From: an uncultured Microbacteriaceae bacterium
GTDB taxonomy: Bacteria > Actinomycetota > Actinomycetes > Actinomycetales > Microbacteriaceae
Reading direction: 5' to 3'
NCBI GenBank assembly: GCA_903859205.1
Contig: CAIOLM010000042.1
Location: 117,046 to 181,045 of the forward strand
DNA: 64,000 nucleotides
Part shown: positions 9,943 to 18,608 of the stretch, one piece after another
How positions within the stretch are numbered: the first letter of the stretch is position 1
Layout of the letters: every line of letters begins with the position of its first letter
The notes under the pieces: generated by a model
Seen by the model: the letters and a program-made list of their open reading frames with translations, nothing else
Told to the model about the DNA's origin: nothing
Database searches by the model: none
Program-made: the position numbers and the translations under genes

Positions 9943-11316
9943 CTATTGGTCTTTGCGCATCAGAGCGATGAACATAGCGTCGGTGCCGTGCGCGTGCGGC
10001 CACAGCTGGACTGAAAGGGCATCCCCAGTGATATCGATGGGGTTGCGAACAATACTTTGCAGAACGTCTCGTGCGTCAAGTTCGTTCATGGTGGGCCGCT
10101 TCTTAAGTGCGCTGGAAACGACGCCTCGTGTCTCTGCGATGTGCGGCGAGCACGTGACATACGCGACAACTCCACCGGGTTCCAGGGCGTCGATAGCACT
10201 GAGCAGTAGTTCTTCTTGAAGCCCCGTCAGCTGAGCCACGTCTGCAGGGGTTTTTCGCCAGCGCGCCTCAGGACGGCGACGAAGCGCCCCGAGTCCGGTG
10301 CATGGGGCATCCACAAGTATGCGACTGAACCTGCTCTCGCGCTTGCCGAATTCTCGACCATCAACGTTCGTGATCGTAACGTTAGGCCACGGGGCAAGGG
10401 AGTTCTTGACTAACGGAAGCCGAATGGCGTTGAGCTCATTGGAGGTGAGGTGTGCACCCTTTTTCTCGGCAGCCCAGGCCAGCACCGCCGACTTTCCGCC
10501 AGGGGCAGAACACGTGTCAAGCCACTCGTTTGAGTCGGCGCTCGCTGGAACTTCTGCGAGCATGAGCGCCGCCAGCTGGGACCCTTCGTCTTGAACGCGA
10601 ATGCGTCCCTTTGCTGGCGTTGTGATGCTGTTCGGATTACCGCTGGCGACGAGGTGGAAACCCAAAGGTGAAAACCTTGCGGGCACAAGGGAGTGCAGCA
10701 CTTCGCCGGCGTTGCGAAGATCGATGATTCCCAACGGCCCGGGTGAGTTGTCGGCCGCCAAAAGTGGGCCAAGCTCGTTCGGGCGGTTATCCGCCTTGAG
10801 CGCCATGGACAACGCTCGAACAATCCACGCCGGGTGACTGTTCAGGACGGCCGTTCGATCAGTTTCGTCGACCAGGTTGTCCGTGACCTTTTGTTGCCAC
10901 TGCTCGAGCGAGCGTTCAGTGACTCTTCGCATAACCGCGTTTGTGAAGCCGGAAGCTGCAGACATGCCAGATGCCTTGACGAGGTTGACGCTTTCGTTGA
11001 CAAGCGCATGAGTTGACACGCGCATGGCGACGTGTTGATGGACGCCCATTTCTAGGACGCTCAAGACCACGGGATGAATCTTAGAGATCTCGCGGTCGGT
11101 ACATTGGCCGATAACGGCCCGGTAGAAATCCCGTCCGCGTAGCGTGCCATTACAGAGCTCGGTTGCGAGTCCAGCGTCGCGTCCGTCTAGATGCGCTGCG
11201 GCAATGCGCGTCGGAAGCAAAATGTTCGCGTAGGCGTCATCTTTGGAGACGGCTATGAGTACGTCTAGCGCCACGCTTCGGGCAGTCTGAATCACGAGTG
11301 ACGACCGCGCATCCAA
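9943..11316 (-). CDS. rsmB: 16S rRNA (cytosine-5)-methyltransferase RsmB/Sun family
   Basis: This 457-residue protein has an N-terminal NusB-like RNA-binding domain (about 10-140) and a C-terminal SAM-dependent m5C methyltransferase domain. Visible motifs are DTCSAPGGKSAVLAW (266-280, SAM), DAPCTGLGALRRRPEARW with Cys339 and VTCSPHIAE with Cys389, the two cysteines used for catalysis and product release. The start lies inside the end of fmt (25-base overlap); a GTG eight codons later would leave almost no overlap and is a real alternative. Confidence 0.95.
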   Translation of the reverse strand: MDARSSLVIQTARSVALDVLIAVSKDDAYANILLPTRIAAAHLDGRDAGLATELCNGTLRGRDFYRAVIGQCTDREISKIHPVVLSVLEMGVHQHVAMRVSTHALVNESVNLVKASGMSAASGFTNAVMRRVTERSLEQWQQKVTDNLVDETDRTAVLNSHPAWIVRALSMALKADNRPNELGPLLAADNSPGPLGIIDLRNAGEVLHSLVPARFSPLGFHLVASGNPNSITTPAKGRIRVQDEGSQLAALMLAEVPASADSNEWLDTCSAPGGKSAVLAWAAEKKGAHLTSNELNAIRLPLVKNSLAPWPNVTITNVDGREFGKRESRFSRILVDAPCTGLGALRRRPEARWRKTPADVAQLTGLQEELLLSAIDALEPGGVVAYVTCSPHIAETRGVVSSALKKRPTMNELDARDVLQSIVRNPIDITGDALSVQLWPHAHGTDAMFIALMRKDQ

Positions 11317-12185
11317 TCGATTGCTCGCATAGACGACTTTCCTGCCGGCTGAACGTCATGCAAGATCAGCGAACCCGCGGAACAGCCCAGGTGGACGGCG
11401 TCGGCGTGCAATTCGAGTACGCCGGGCGTAACCGGAGTCGGACTGATCGCCGCGGAGTGAACCTTGACGCGCTGGAAGCCATCAAGGAACCAAAAACCCG
11501 GCTCTGTCGTTACACCGCGGAAGCGATTGAAGTTGGCTGTCGCCGAGTCTGAGGCAACAAAACGAGCCTCGTCGATCTCTATCTTCGGGGCAAACGTTGG
11601 TGTGCCCACCTGTTCTTCGAGTTTGAGATTGCCAGTGGTGATGTCCGCAAGAACTTGGCTGACTTGATCAGCGCACTCAATAGAAAGTCGTTCGAGCAAC
11701 GAGTGGGCGGTTTCATTTGAGGTGAGGTTGAAGGAGCGACGCGAGGCGACTGCCCCAGCATCCATTTTTTGGACGAGCCTGAAAACGCAAGTGCCTACCG
11801 TCGACTCGCCGGCCATGAGTGCGCGTTGCACCGGGGCCGCACCACGAAAGAGAGGGAGTGCTGAAAAGTGAAGGTTGAACCACCCGTGTTCGAAGAGTTT
11901 GAGAGTGGATGGCGGAAGTAACGCACCGTAGGCGACAACAACACCAACTTCAGCGCCCAAGGCGGCGATTGTCGCATCGATATCCGAGTCGACGGTAGTT
12001 GTCTTGATGACGGACAAGCCATGTGACTGGGCCCATGCAGCGACGGGGGATGGCGTCATGATCCGCTTACGACCAACTGGAGCATCTGGTCTCGTGAGAA
12101 CACCTACGACCTCGTGACCGTGAGCCAGAAGCGATTCCGCTGTTGGAATCGCGACTTGAGGAGTGCCGGCGAAGATGACCTTCAA
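11292..12185 (-). CDS. fmt: Methionyl-tRNA formyltransferase
   Basis: Fmt (297 aa) formylates initiator Met-tRNA with 10-formyl-THF. The N-terminal Rossmann domain starts MKVIFAGTPQVAIPTAESLL; the catalytic Asn104/His106 lie in FNLHFSALPLFRGAAPVQRA, and the third catalytic residue is the aspartate in VQKMDAGAV. The C-terminal OB-like domain carries the KIEIDEARF segment. It sits eight bases after priA and overlaps rsmB. The priA-fmt-rsmB order is widespread among bacteria. Confidence 0.97.
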   Translation of the reverse strand: MKVIFAGTPQVAIPTAESLLAHGHEVVGVLTRPDAPVGRKRIMTPSPVAAWAQSHGLSVIKTTTVDSDIDATIAALGAEVGVVVAYGALLPPSTLKLFEHGWFNLHFSALPLFRGAAPVQRALMAGESTVGTCVFRLVQKMDAGAVASRRSFNLTSNETAHSLLERLSIECADQVSQVLADITTGNLKLEEQVGTPTFAPKIEIDEARFVASDSATANFNRFRGVTTEPGFWFLDGFQRVKVHSAAISPTPVTPGVLELHADAVHLGCSAGSLILHDVQPAGKSSMRAIDWMRGRHS

Positions 12186-12193
12186 ACTGACTC

Positions 12194-14179
12194 CTAGTTC
12201 AATCCGCGCAGTGCCGTGTCGTCCATGCGCACATTCAGTCTAAGGATGCGCGGGTGCGGGCCATCGCTGGTCGCTGGTTTTTTGCTTGTTGTGGCTGTCT
12301 TGATCACAAGCGCTCGCAGGGCGGTCGCGACCGCGGCGCCATCTTTGAAATCGAAAGTGAGAATAAGTCGATTCGACCCGTCGGGTGCTGGCACTGGACC
12401 AAGCACACTTCGTCGAGGTATGCCGGTCAGCGCAGATTCAACGGTTGCGACCGACTCACGTGAGCCCGAAATGAGGGCGACACGTGTCGCCGGCGGGAGG
12501 CTCAGAGCTTCACGTTCTTTAAGCAAGTTTGAAACATACTCACTTTGTCTGCCCTCTCTGAGAACCTTGCCAAGCGCTGCACCTGTTCCGGTTACAAAAA
12601 TGGGTGCCCGAGGGGCTGCCAAAGACGCTGCGTTCAACCACACACGCAATGCATCGGTGTCGGTGTCGAGGCCTTCCCTGCTGAGCGTGCTCTCTCCGTC
12701 GAGAATGATGACGGCCTCGTAGCCACCCTCGGCAAGCGGCTCCGTACCTGGTGTCGCGATGACAAGGGCGGGCTTGTGGGAGATGTAATCCGCTTCTCGT
12801 GAGGCGTCAACTAGCACAACGGGTACACCGGGGAAAGCCCGACCGAGATCCTCGGCCGTCTTTTCTGTGCCTGGTGAGCCAAAGCTAAATGCGGTGCTGT
12901 GACACTTCGAACACTGCCAGCCGGCTGCAAGCTTGGCGCACCAGCGACAGGCAGGTGTCGATTCCTTTGAGGCCTTACGAAGAGGACCAGAGCAGTGAAC
13001 ACACGTTGCACGTTCGCGACAACTTTTGCAGCGAAGGGACCCTGAGTAGCCCGGTCTAGCTACCTGAATAAGCACGGGACCATCTGAAATCGCCTTGCGG
13101 GCGGCAACCACCGTGCTTGCAGGTATGCGTGATGCTGCCCTGCCGTCGTTGGAGTCGGGCTCGTTCGGAACGTCGATGGCATCCGTGATCGTGATGTCTG
13201 GCTCGGGAGCGTCGTCGGTAATTTCGGTGAGGTAACCCAGTGCCACGAGTCGAGCGACTTCCGGGGATAGAACGTGAGACCCGAAGATGAGAGAGCAACC
13301 CGTGCTGGACTGACGAACGAGTGCTACATCACGCGCGTGCGCGTAGGGGGCTAGAGGTTCAGCAAATGAATCGTCGGCTGCATCCCAGATGGCGATGGCG
13401 CCCAAGTTGTGCGCAGGTGCGTAAACGCTCGATCGATTGCCGAGAACAATCACGGGCACAGGTGCTAGCACGCGCAGGTAATTCGTGTATCGCTGAGCAC
13501 CAGGCAGGCCGGCGTCGAGGCGTACGACGTTCGTAGGGTCGACAACCTCGCGCAAAGCGCGCTCCATGTGTTCGATATCTCGAAAGTCGGGGACCGCAAT
13601 CACGATTGAGGTTCCTTGTGACAAGGCCTCTGCAGCTAGTTTGGCGTAGGCGACGCACCACCGAGGAGCCCACAACCCAGAAGAAAGCTGCTCGACTCCC
13701 CCGTTGAAAACCCAGGACACCTTCTGTCCTCTAGTCAAGACTGCATCTCCGCGCGTTGGCGCGGACACAATTTTGGATTCGTCGTCCTCTGGCGGAAATC
13801 CATCGTGAGCGTTCAGAAACGCCTTCTCTGCACGCACGTATCGTGGCGGTATGGCGAGCCGAAGCACGTCAACGGCAGATCCCGCCTGACGGTCTGCCAC
13901 CGTGCGCGCGAGCTCATAGAGTGCCGACGGCAGGATAGGTACCTCACCAACCAATGACTCAACTTCGGCAAGGTTGCCGGCAAACGAGCTAGTTTCAGAA
14001 AGCGCAATGACCCACGCATCGCACATGCGTCGACCAGATCGCAGTGGCACGACAACCTTGTGACCAATTCTCAGGGTGGACTGTAGACGAGTCGGAACCT
14101 TGTAGTCGAAGGGGTGGTCGAGCTGCGGGAGTGGAGAGTCGAGCACGACGTGAGCTACGAGGGTAGCCTCGGTCGACAT
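12194..14179 (-). CDS. priA: Primosomal protein N' (PriA), helicase-motif-deficient
   Basis: This 661-residue protein is PriA by its N-terminal DNA-binding domain (HPFDYKVPTRLQ, IGHKVVVPLRSGR), by four paired cysteine motifs of the zinc domain (CKSCRERATCVHCSGPL and CRWCAKLAAGWQCSKCHS, about residues 395-435) and by its place before fmt. Where other PriA proteins have the Walker A loop and DEEH box, this one has FNGGVEQLSSGLWAPRW and AIAIWDAADDS. So ATP binding and helicase activity are probably lost, as known for actinobacterial PriA. It likely acts as a structural replication-restart factor. It begins immediately after the metK stop. Confidence 0.9.
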   Translation of the reverse strand: MSTEATLVAHVVLDSPLPQLDHPFDYKVPTRLQSTLRIGHKVVVPLRSGRRMCDAWVIALSETSSFAGNLAEVESLVGEVPILPSALYELARTVADRQAGSAVDVLRLAIPPRYVRAEKAFLNAHDGFPPEDDESKIVSAPTRGDAVLTRGQKVSWVFNGGVEQLSSGLWAPRWCVAYAKLAAEALSQGTSIVIAVPDFRDIEHMERALREVVDPTNVVRLDAGLPGAQRYTNYLRVLAPVPVIVLGNRSSVYAPAHNLGAIAIWDAADDSFAEPLAPYAHARDVALVRQSSTGCSLIFGSHVLSPEVARLVALGYLTEITDDAPEPDITITDAIDVPNEPDSNDGRAASRIPASTVVAARKAISDGPVLIQVARPGYSGSLRCKSCRERATCVHCSGPLRKASKESTPACRWCAKLAAGWQCSKCHSTAFSFGSPGTEKTAEDLGRAFPGVPVVLVDASREADYISHKPALVIATPGTEPLAEGGYEAVIILDGESTLSREGLDTDTDALRVWLNAASLAAPRAPIFVTGTGAALGKVLREGRQSEYVSNLLKEREALSLPPATRVALISGSRESVATVESALTGIPRRSVLGPVPAPDGSNRLILTFDFKDGAAVATALRALVIKTATTSKKPATSDGPHPRILRLNVRMDDTALRGLN

Positions 14180-15337
14180 TTATGCCTCCGCTGAACGCCT
14201 CAGAGCGTCAGCGCGATCGGTGCGTTCCCAAGTGAAGTCCGCGAGTTCGCGACCGAAATGTCCGTAGCTCGCGGTGCTCCGATAAATGGGGCGAAGTAAG
14301 TCGAGCTCGCGGATGATCGCCGCAGGTCTGAGGTCGAAGTTCTCACGAATAGCCGCGCTGATTTTCTCATCGCTGAATTTGCCGGTGCCGAAAGTCTCGA
14401 CATAGAGGCCGACGGGTTCAGCGACGCCGATGGCGTAGGCAATTTGTACCTCGATGCGGTCTGCAAGACCGGCTGCGACGGCATTTTTGGCAACCCATCG
14501 CATGGCGTAGGCGGCAGACCGGTCAACCTTCGAAGGGTCTTTACCGCTGAATGCTCCCCCACCGTGTCGAGCAGCTCCTCCGTAGGTGTCGACGATAATT
14601 TTTCGGCCTGTGAGGCCGGCATCTGCGCCTGGACCGCCGAGGATAAACGAACCCATGGGGTTGACGAGCGTAGTCACTGCTGTCGAATCGATGTTGAGCT
14701 CGGAGAGAATCGGGTCAATCACGTGCTTGGCAACTTCGGCCCGAACTTGCTCAAGCGCAACCTCGCCGTCGTGCTGAGTCGAAATGAGCACGGTATTTAC
14801 GGATTTAGGAACAGAGCCCTCGTAGCCGATTGTGGCTTGGGTCTTTCCATCGGGGCGAAGATAGGCCAACTCTCCGGAGTGACGAACTGACGCAAGCCGC
14901 TCCGAGAGTTTGTGGCTCAACCAGATCGGCAGTGGCATCAGTGTTGGGGTTTCGTTGGACGCGTATCCGAACATGATGCCTTGATCGCCCGCGCCTTGTT
15001 CGTCTGAACCGAATACAAGATCACCGATTTCGGGAGACTGCTGACCGATGCTGACGGAAACGCCGCAGCTGTTTCCGTCGAATCCCACGGCAGAGCTGTT
15101 GTATCCGATTTCGTTCACGATAGAACGAACAATGTCTGGAATCTCGACGTAGCCCTCGGTGGTTACCTCGCCCACCACGTGTACGAGGCCCTTTGTGGCG
15201 AGGGTTTCTACGGCCACACGTGACGACGGATCTTGCTCGAGGAGCGCATCCAGGATGCCGTCAGAAATTTGATCGCAGACCTTATCGGGGTGGCCTTCGG
15301 TCACTGATTCACTGGTGAAAAGTCGCAGAGCGTTCAC
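14180..15337 (-). CDS. metK: S-adenosylmethionine synthetase
   Basis: MetK (385 aa from the GTG at 15337) forms SAM from methionine and [23 protein letters not shown] at the N-terminus, [10 protein letters not shown] near residue 105, [21 protein letters not shown] and [19 protein letters not shown] are the family signatures. A longer reading to 15463 exists but adds a non-conserved basic stretch and overlaps coaBC; the GTG at 15337 has AAGGAC about nine bases upstream and matches the usual N-terminus. The 46-base gap to coaBC is too short for a SAM riboswitch. Confidence 0.97.
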   Translation of the reverse strand: MNALRLFTSESVTEGHPDKVCDQISDGILDALLEQDPSSRVAVETLATKGLVHVVGEVTTEGYVEIPDIVRSIVNEIGYNSSAVGFDGNSCGVSVSIGQQSPEIGDLVFGSDEQGAGDQGIMFGYASNETPTLMPLPIWLSHKLSERLASVRHSGELAYLRPDGKTQATIGYEGSVPKSVNTVLISTQHDGEVALEQVRAEVAKHVIDPILSELNIDSTAVTTLVNPMGSFILGGPGADAGLTGRKIIVDTYGGAARHGGGAFSGKDPSKVDRSAAYAMRWVAKNAVAAGLADRIEVQIAYAIGVAEPVGLYVETFGTGKFSDEKISAAIRENFDLRPAAIIRELDLLRPIYRSTASYGHFGRELADFTWERTDRADALRRSAEA

Positions 15338-15383
15338 GAAAGAAGTCCTTACTTCTGAATTATCGTTAATGCCCCGTGACGGG

Positions 15384-16598
15384 TCACGGTGAGGTTGGCA
15401 CTGGGAGGATTGTTTGCAGAATAGTTGCCGCCACTGACGCTTTAGACCCTGCAGACGTCTCAATAATATCGCGGGCTTTGTTTATCACGGTGACGGCGGT
15501 GTCGACGTCACCAAAGCCTGCATCATCGCCCACACGGTTGGTCACGAGCCAGTCACAATTCTTGGACGCCAGCTTGCGAAGGCCCTCGGCGATGAGTTCC
15601 TCTTGTGTCGGAAATGTCTCGGCTGCAAAGCCGACCAGCAGGTAGGAACGGGCGGAGTGACCAAGTTCGTTCAGCACATCTGGGTTTTGAACGAGTTCGA
15701 TCGTGGGTGAAGTCCCCCAGATAGCCTTCTTGAGCTTGTTTGGCGAAACCACTAGGGGTCTAAAGTCTGCAACCGCTGCGGCCATGATCACTACGTCGTG
15801 CTCAGGGGCGAGGCCCGTCATGTGCGAGTGCATCTGGCCGGCCGTCAGCGCGTTCACACGCCTCGCGTCAGAAGGCAATGCGACCCCTACATGCCCGGCC
15901 ACAATCGTGACGCTGGCACCGCGGCTCAATGCGGCCCGAGCAAGTTCGGCTGCCATTGCTCCCGAGCTGCGGTTGCCAATGAAGCGAACGGGGTCAATCG
16001 GCTCCTGGGTTCCCCCAGCTGAAATCAGGATGCGCTTGCCCACCAAGTCGCGAGTATTGGGAGCGGTGGCAGCGTGCACGGCAGCAAGAATCTCGTCAAC
16101 CTCAGCCATGCGCCCGGCGCCCGAATCGTTGCCCGTGAGAGCTCCGCTGCCCGGACCGACGATAACAACCCCACGTTCACTCAGGAGCGAGATATTCGCT
16201 ACGGTCGCGGGGTTCTCCCACATTTCGGTGTGCATTGCTGGAGCAACGATCAGCGGCCCGCGCCTTGCCAGAACAGTGTTGCCGAGCAAATCGGGAGCAT
16301 TTCCGTGCGCGATGTTAGCTAGCGTGTTCGCGGTTGCGGGGGCGATAACGACAAGGTCAGCCTGCTGGCCCAAAGCCACGTGACGCACCTGCGCAACATC
16401 GTCATAGAGACCGACGTGCACGGGATTGCGACTGATTGCCTCCAGTGTGGGGCGACCGACGAACTGCAGAGCTGCATCCGTGGCGATTACGTCTACATGG
16501 TGACCCTCGAGAACGAGCGCGCGCACCAAGCCGACAGCTTTATAGGCTGCGATGCCACCGGTGATACCGACGACTATTTTCAAACGCGACTCCGTCAC
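15384..16598 (-). CDS. coaBC: Bifunctional phosphopantothenoylcysteine decarboxylase/synthase
   Basis: CoaBC (404 aa) catalyses two steps of coenzyme A synthesis. The N-terminal flavin-dependent CoaC half shows [19 protein letters not shown] and the [13 protein letters not shown] motif; the C-terminal CoaB half starts near residue 190 with [19 protein letters not shown] and [18 protein letters not shown], and ends with LLVGFAAET and [10 protein letters not shown]. It follows rpoZ by 12 bases, the usual gmk-rpoZ-coaBC order. Confidence 0.97.
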   Translation of the reverse strand: MTESRLKIVVGITGGIAAYKAVGLVRALVLEGHHVDVIATDAALQFVGRPTLEAISRNPVHVGLYDDVAQVRHVALGQQADLVVIAPATANTLANIAHGNAPDLLGNTVLARRGPLIVAPAMHTEMWENPATVANISLLSERGVVIVGPGSGALTGNDSGAGRMAEVDEILAAVHAATAPNTRDLVGKRILISAGGTQEPIDPVRFIGNRSSGAMAAELARAALSRGASVTIVAGHVGVALPSDARRVNALTAGQMHSHMTGLAPEHDVVIMAAAVADFRPLVVSPNKLKKAIWGTSPTIELVQNPDVLNELGHSARSYLLVGFAAETFPTQEELIAEGLRKLASKNCDWLVTNRVGDDAGFGDVDTAVTVINKARDIIETSAGSKASVAATILQTILPVPTSP

Positions 16599-16610
16599 GT
16601 CAGAAGGTTT

Positions 16611-16871
16611 CTACTCTGCGACCAGCGGGGTCAACGAGAGCTTGTCAGCGCTGATTTCGTGAAGCGCAACAGAAAGGGGCTTGTCATCGATATTGGAGTC
16701 GACGAGTGGGCCAACGTTATCGAACATGCTGCCCTGATGAAGGTCGGAGTAGTAGTCATTGATCTGGCGGGCACGCTTGGCGGCAAAGATAACCAGTGCG
16801 TACTTGGACTCGACCTTCGAAAGTAGCTGGTCGATGGGCGGGTCAATGATGCCCTTGTTCTTTGCGCTCAT
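16611..16871 (-). CDS. rpoZ: RNA polymerase omega subunit
   Basis: The omega subunit (86 aa) helps assemble the RNA polymerase beta' subunit. [33 protein letters not shown] is recognisable (start of this stretch at residue 9) and includes the conserved KRARQIN motif; the tail [15 protein letters not shown] is typical. The start overlaps the gmk stop by four bases. Confidence 0.95.
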   Translation of the reverse strand: MSAKNKGIIDPPIDQLLSKVESKYALVIFAAKRARQINDYYSDLHQGSMFDNVGPLVDSNIDDKPLSVALHEISADKLSLTPLVAE

Positions 16872-17764
16872 GCGTATGACTCCTTGTTGATTCCCATTAA
16901 GTCTACGACCAGTTCAGCCGCTCGAGTGACGTCGTCGTTCACAACCCGGACATCAAACTCATGTTGGGCGGCTAACTCGGCCCGAGCGGTCTCCAACCTT
17001 CGAGCCTGATCTTCGGCAGATTCTGTTCCACGCGTGACGAGGCGGCGCACCAGTTCATCCCATGATGGAGGTAAAAGGAACACGAGCCGGGCCTCCGGCA
17101 TGGCCAGCTTGACCTGCCTTGCTCCTTGGATATCGATTTCCAGAAGCACGGGTCTACCCTCGTCAAGTGCCGTCTCAACCGGTCGTCGTGGGGTTCCATA
17201 ACGGTTGGTCTGGTGAACGGTGGCCCACTCAAGGAGCTGATCCGAGGTCACCAGCGCGTCGAATTCATCCTCGTCCACGAAGTAGTAATTGACAGAGTCG
17301 ACCTCTCCCGGGCGCGGATTGCGCGTCGTTGCCGACACCGAGAGATGAACAAACGGGAACGACTCAAGGATGCGCGCGGCGACTGTTCCCTTGCCCACGC
17401 CCGCGGGTCCGGCCAGTACGACGAGTTGTGGTCGGTCTTCTATCCCCCGGCGAGACTGATACGCCGAAAGAAAGTCACTCACGGCGCTCCGTTGATGTTT
17501 TCCCAAGCCGCCAAGGCGCTTAACCCGAGAAATGCCAAGCCGTTCCATGAGAGGTTCGAGCTTTGTGGCACCTATGGAGGGCAACGATTTCAGGAACTCG
17601 GTGATGCGAATGGAAGCTTCGACTGACTGCGGATCAGCAAAGGCAACGGCGGCAACGTCTCGCGGCGTGCGGGCGCCTGTCGCGACCGCTTTCTTTACTT
17701 GTGCGCGAGCGCGACGTTTAGCTACGGCGGCCAGCGCCGCCGCGCGCCGATCGACCTCGGGCAT
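16868..17764 (-). CDS. gmk: Fusion of actinobacterial integration host factor domain and guanylate kinase
   Basis: From ATG 17764 the protein is 298 residues; a reading to 17845 exists but overlaps pyrF by 74 bases. Residues 1-105 match actinobacterial IHF (mIHF): [20 protein letters not shown], the helix-hairpin-helix [19 protein letters not shown] (60-78) and [11 protein letters not shown] (81-91), a DNA-binding module. Residues 113-298 are guanylate kinase (GMP + ATP to GDP + ADP) with the P-loop GPAGVGKGT (119-127), [13 protein letters not shown] and the GMP-binding YGTP region. In many actinobacteria mihF and gmk are separate adjacent genes; the fused form occurs in Microbacteriaceae (from memory). 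It overlaps rpoZ by four bases and follows pyrF by seven. Confidence 0.93.
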   Translation of the reverse strand: MPEVDRRAAALAAVAKRRARAQVKKAVATGARTPRDVAAVAFADPQSVEASIRITEFLKSLPSIGATKLEPLMERLGISRVKRLGGLGKHQRSAVSDFLSAYQSRRGIEDRPQLVVLAGPAGVGKGTVAARILESFPFVHLSVSATTRNPRPGEVDSVNYYFVDEDEFDALVTSDQLLEWATVHQTNRYGTPRRPVETALDEGRPVLLEIDIQGARQVKLAMPEARLVFLLPPSWDELVRRLVTRGTESAEDQARRLETARAELAAQHEFDVRVVNDDVTRAAELVVDLMGINKESYA

Positions 17765-17771
17765 CGGGCGA

Positions 17772-18608
17772 TTAGCCAAGCGCGTTAGCCGTTTCTGCTG
17801 CCTCCCGGCGTACTGCCTCAGCAACGCCATCCCGTCCAGCTTCAAGGATGCTTCGAGTCTGTGCCACGATCAGGTTCTGCGAAAGGGCTCCAAAGAGCCG
17901 CTGGGCATCTTTGACTGCTGCTCCCTGAGCGCCGAAACCGGGTGCTAAGACAGGCAGCGGGTAGGCCGAGGATGTGTCGACATCGAACTCCTCGAGTCTC
18001 AGCGTCGCCCCCAGGACGACACCGAACCCGCCTGCATCCTTCATAGCTAGCGAGCGGGTGCTGACGTCGTTCAGTACGTCTGCCGCAAGTGTGCGCCCTG
18101 AGAGGGCTCGTCCACGTTGCAATGATGCTGCCTCTGAGTTTGACGTGGCAGCGAGCACGAAAACACCTTTTCCATTCGCTTCAGCCATGTCAAACGTGCC
18201 GGCCAGGGAGTCGACCCCCAGGTACGGCGAGACGGTCACAGCGTCTGACTCGAGTGATGAACCAATTCCTAGCCACGTGGCCGCGTAGGCCTCCATTGTT
18301 GAACCAATATCCCCACGCTTGGCATCTGCGATGACCAGGATTTCGGCGTCTCGAGCCCGGGCGATAACGTCTTCGAGAACCTTGAAGCCCGCGGATCCGT
18401 GACGCTCAAAGAAAGCCACTTGAGGCTTGATGATGCCCACGTGCTCAGAGCACGCTTCGAGTACACGCATCGACATCTCAAACATGCCTCGAGGCGAGTC
18501 GTCGAGACCCCAGAGATCGAGCAAGAAGGGATGTGGGTCTACCCCGACACACAGGTGACCGTATTGGGTGAATGCCGACTGTAGTCGTGACGCAAAACCG
18601 GCGGTCAT
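17772..18608 (-). CDS. pyrF: Orotidine 5'-phosphate decarboxylase (type 2)
   Basis: PyrF (278 aa) decarboxylates OMP to UMP, the last step of de novo pyrimidine synthesis. The length, the [11 protein letters not shown] start and the [19 protein letters not shown] catalytic stretch (DAKRGD at 95-100) mark the longer type-2 enzyme of actinobacteria; [10 protein letters not shown] is the phosphate-binding loop. It overlaps the carB stop by four bases. Confidence 0.97.
   Translation of the reverse strand: MTAGFASRLQSAFTQYGHLCVGVDPHPFLLDLWGLDDSPRGMFEMSMRVLEACSEHVGIIKPQVAFFERHGSAGFKVLEDVIARARDAEILVIADAKRGDIGSTMEAYAATWLGIGSSLESDAVTVSPYLGVDSLAGTFDMAEANGKGVFVLAATSNSEAASLQRGRALSGRTLAADVLNDVSTRSLAMKDAGGFGVVLGATLRLEEFDVDTSSAYPLPVLAPGFGAQGAAVKDAQRLFGALSQNLIVAQTRSILEAGRDGVAEAVRREAAETANALG

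Noticed and set aside
15338..15383. SAM riboswitch before metK
   Set aside because: The gap is only 46 bases and coaBC reads up to it; no known SAM riboswitch fits.
15703..16383. A 226-codon plus-strand open frame opposite coaBC
   Set aside because: Composition is Ala/Pro/Ser/Arg-rich without domains, mirroring the coaBC codon usage on the other strand.
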